64,000 nucleotides of DNA, from assembly GCF_030055425.1 (NCBI RefSeq), contig NZ_JASFYE010000004.1:74952-138951 (forward strand), in the 5' to 3' direction. Under the pieces are notes generated by a model. The model did no database searches, had not been told where the DNA came from, and was given only the letters and a program-made list of their open reading frames with translations. Source of the stretch: Methanothermobacter sp. (GTDB taxonomy: Archaea; Methanobacteriota; Methanobacteria; Methanobacteriales; Methanothermobacteraceae). Every line of letters starts with the position of its first letter. The first letter of the stretch is position 1. The position numbers and the translations under genes are program-made. Positions 62,211 to 64,000 of this stretch are shown piece by piece.

Positions 62211-63848
62211 TCAATCCTCAAGTTCACAGACACCACTGTAGCAGCTGAATATCTCCCCGGATATCCTCTCTGTTGCTTCACGTTTCTCTGAGATGACAAC
62301 ATCTGCCCCTGCAGTGTATAAATTCTCTGTATTCTCAAATCCCCTTATACGGGCGATTATCTTCATCCTATCATTCAGTGCCCTGGCCTCATGGATCGCG
62401 TGGACAGTTGAACGGTAGTCTGCAATGGCCACCACCATAACCGCGGCTTCCGGGACATTGAAGTGCCTGAGGACACCCACGTGGGTCCCGTCCCCATAGT
62501 ATACGTTGAGGCCCTCATCCCGGGCCCTCCTGACAGTTTCAGGGTTAACGTCTATGCCTATGTAGGGTATGCCGTGGTCCTCACAGGTTTCTGCAAGCCT
62601 CCTCCCGGTTATGCCCATGCCAATGATGATCAGGTGGTCCTCGAGGTTGACCTCAGGTTTACGGTACCTCCTCCCGTTCTTTATCCGGGGGTGGATATCC
62701 GCCTGGATGATCCTCTCTGAGATCCTGGGTGAGAGGGATATGAGGAAGGGTGTTAGGGCCATGGTTATGAGTGAAACCGACAGGAAGGCCTGGAATGTGA
62801 AGCGGTCCATCAGCCCGTACCTGAGACCTGACTCAGAGAGTATGAATGAGAACTCACCTATCTGTGCCAGGACAACCCCTGTTAGCACCACTACCCTTGC
62901 TGAGAACCCCATGATGAAGCTCACGAAGCTGTTGAGGGCGAGCTTTATCATCATAACACCAATGAGTGCAAGGATGATGAGGGGCAGGTGCCCGATAAAG
63001 AACCCGACATCAAGGAGCATCCCCAGGGATACGAAGAAGAAACTCAGAAAGACCTCCTGGAATGGCAGTATGGTCCCCTGCGCCCTGTGGGCGTAATCTG
63101 TATTTGCAACGATGAGGCCTGCGAGGAAGGCGCCCAGTGCCGGTGATAGTCCCGCACTTCCGGTGAGCCAGGTTACAGATGCACATACGAGTATCACGGT
63201 GAGGAGGAATATCTCCCTGCTCCTTGTGGCTGCAACAACATCAAAGAGCCTTGGGACGATCCACCTGGCAGAGAGGAGGGTTCCAAGGAGCACAGCGCCA
63301 CCTGTAAGCAGGGTGTGAAGGGGTGTCGAACCACCGGCCCCTGCAAGGAAGGGTATGGTGAGTATCATGGGCACCGCCGCCACGTCCTGGAATATTAGGA
63401 TGGCCAGGGAGGCCTGGCCGTGGGGTGTCTCTGTCTCATGGAGGTCCTGGAGGACCTTCAGTACAACTGCTGTACTGCTCAGGGCGATGAGAAAACCCAT
63501 GAAGACGGCCTTTCCAGGGTTCAATCCAAGTATCAGTGTGAGGAATGCCACCATCAGCACTGTGAGTCCTATCTGGAGTGTACCCCCAATGAGGGCGGTC
63601 TTCCTGAATTCACCGAACCTCTCAGGGGACATTTCGAGTCCGATGGTGAATAGGAGGAGTATGACACCGAGTTCTGCGAGGCTCTCTATGCTGCCAGAGG
63701 ATATGAGGCCAAGGACCGAAGGGCCGGCTATGACCCCTGTTACAAAGAAGCCAAGTATGGTTGGAAGTTTAGCCCGGTTCAGCACAATGAGGACAATCAG
63801 CGCGAGGCTGAATATGATGACTATCTCCCTGATTAGTGGAACCTCCAT
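62211..63848 (-). CDS. Kef-type cation/proton antiporter with RCK (TrkA-N) domain
   Basis: 545 residues. About 12 helices of the CPA2 family (ITGVIAGPSVLG, FTIGLEMSPERFGEFRKT, IALSSTAVVLKVL, FLAGLIVANTDY) are followed by a C-terminal NAD-binding RCK domain (DHLIIIGMGITGRRLAETCEDHGIP, GIDVNPETVRRA, YGDGTHVGVL). It exchanges K+ or Na+ for H+ and is gated by nucleotide through RCK. A TrkA-C domain is lacking. GGTGTTATC precedes the ATG. Confidence 0.92.
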   Translation of the reverse strand: MEVPLIREIVIIFSLALIVLIVLNRAKLPTILGFFVTGVIAGPSVLGLISSGSIESLAELGVILLLFTIGLEMSPERFGEFRKTALIGGTLQIGLTVLMVAFLTLILGLNPGKAVFMGFLIALSSTAVVLKVLQDLHETETPHGQASLAILIFQDVAAVPMILTIPFLAGAGGSTPLHTLLTGGAVLLGTLLSARWIVPRLFDVVAATRSREIFLLTVILVCASVTWLTGSAGLSPALGAFLAGLIVANTDYAHRAQGTILPFQEVFLSFFFVSLGMLLDVGFFIGHLPLIILALIGVMMIKLALNSFVSFIMGFSARVVVLTGVVLAQIGEFSFILSESGLRYGLMDRFTFQAFLSVSLITMALTPFLISLSPRISERIIQADIHPRIKNGRRYRKPEVNLEDHLIIIGMGITGRRLAETCEDHGIPYIGIDVNPETVRRARDEGLNVYYGDGTHVGVLRHFNVPEAAVMVVAIADYRSTVHAIHEARALNDRMKIIARIRGFENTENLYTAGADVVISEKREATERISGEIFSCYSGVCELED

Positions 63849-63894
63849 GATAACACCCTGTTTTATGACGATCCAATACTCTTATTTATATAGT

Positions 63895-63989
63895 GTGTAT
63901 TTAACCTATAAGTCTTGATTAAAAGTGGGGGCCATGTGGACATCCCCATCTCACCAGCGTGTATTTAATCTATAAGTTTTGATTAAAAG
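63895..63989. repeat. Direct repeat of 31 bp with 33-bp spacer at window edge
   Basis: GTGTATTTAACCTATAAGTC... (63895-63925) recurs at 63959-63989 with two C/T changes; period 64 bases. The spacer contains GGGG...ATGTGGACAT-CCCC, which can form a hairpin. Repeat and spacer sizes are CRISPR-like, but the sequence is AT-rich and holds promoter-like elements. Further copies could lie beyond the window. Confidence 0.7.
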
Positions 63990-64000
63990 AGAAACGAGAA

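Noticed and set aside
62075..62338. Minus-strand 87-codon ORF overlapping the antiporter end
   Set aside because: Half of it is an alternative frame of the antiporter, and the remaining part is Arg/Trp-rich and not protein-like.
63895..63989. Calling a CRISPR array at the window end
   Set aside because: Only two imperfect AT-rich copies are visible, so it is recorded as a direct repeat only.

Overview
The window reads as a chromosomal segment from a thermophilic methanogenic archaeon of the Methanobacteriales, most like Methanothermobacter. The indicators are four genes ending in pseudomurein-binding repeats or a pseudomurein-type transglutaminase, GGTGA/GGAGG ribosome binding sites, AT-rich TATA-like promoters, AGG/ATA-rich codon use and T-run terminators. 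I recognise no tRNA, rRNA, transposase or CRISPR array.

Layout: 0-16.5 kb is an accessory/defence zone. It holds a NikR-like regulator with altered metal ligands, a frameshifted GmrSD/DUF262 nuclease, two MNT/HEPN (MntA-HepT) modules, a frameshifted beta-helix adhesin with pseudomurein-binding repeats, and a truncated gene remnant. It also holds a possible multi-gene defence system: a zinc-ribbon/winged-helix repeat protein divergent from an operon of EVE-like protein, BrxD-like ATPase and Lhr/BrxHI-like helicase. A HicBA pair follows. 16.5-19.6 kb has a MarR-MATE efflux operon with palindromic operators and small winged-helix regulators. 19.7-23.5 kb is a split, internally deleted paralogue of a secreted CobN-like chelatase subunit. 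23.6-30.1 kb is a type III-C CRISPR effector operon (cmr1, cmr6-like, csx11, cmr4, cmr5, cas5-like) without adaptation genes or array. 30.2-33.9 kb has a membrane protein, an Acr3 arsenite exporter, a glycosyltransferase and a secreted glucuronyl C5-epimerase-like protein.

34-44.5 kb is a surface-polymer locus: two GT2 and two GT4 glycosyltransferases, a large multi-pass membrane protein, a CDP-glycerol glycerophosphotransferase-like enzyme, a Wzx-type flippase, GpsA and a LicC-like nucleotidyltransferase. Together these could make a glycerol-3-phosphate-containing, teichoic-acid-like polymer, which would be remarkable in an archaeon. About 6.5 kb of this block (34.7-41.2 kb) is much more AT-rich than its surroundings, and the transition falls inside a gene.

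44.7-55.5 kb holds two membrane proteins, a full-length 1557-residue surface CobN-like protein and a second large frameshifted adhesin with a duplicated 5' leader. 55.6-64 kb holds a cupin, a membrane-anchored protein, a secreted alpha/beta hydrolase, a 45-residue zinc-ribbon protein missed by length cut-offs, a membrane histidine kinase, a three-part cell-wall hydrolase (glycoside-hydrolase-like barrel, pseudomurein-binding repeats, transglutaminase) and a Kef-type antiporter.

Three genes (DUF262 and both adhesins) are each broken by one apparent missing base, always of the same sign. This is either real inactivation or phase variation, or residual sequencing error. All family assignments come from reading motifs by eye; no database search was possible.
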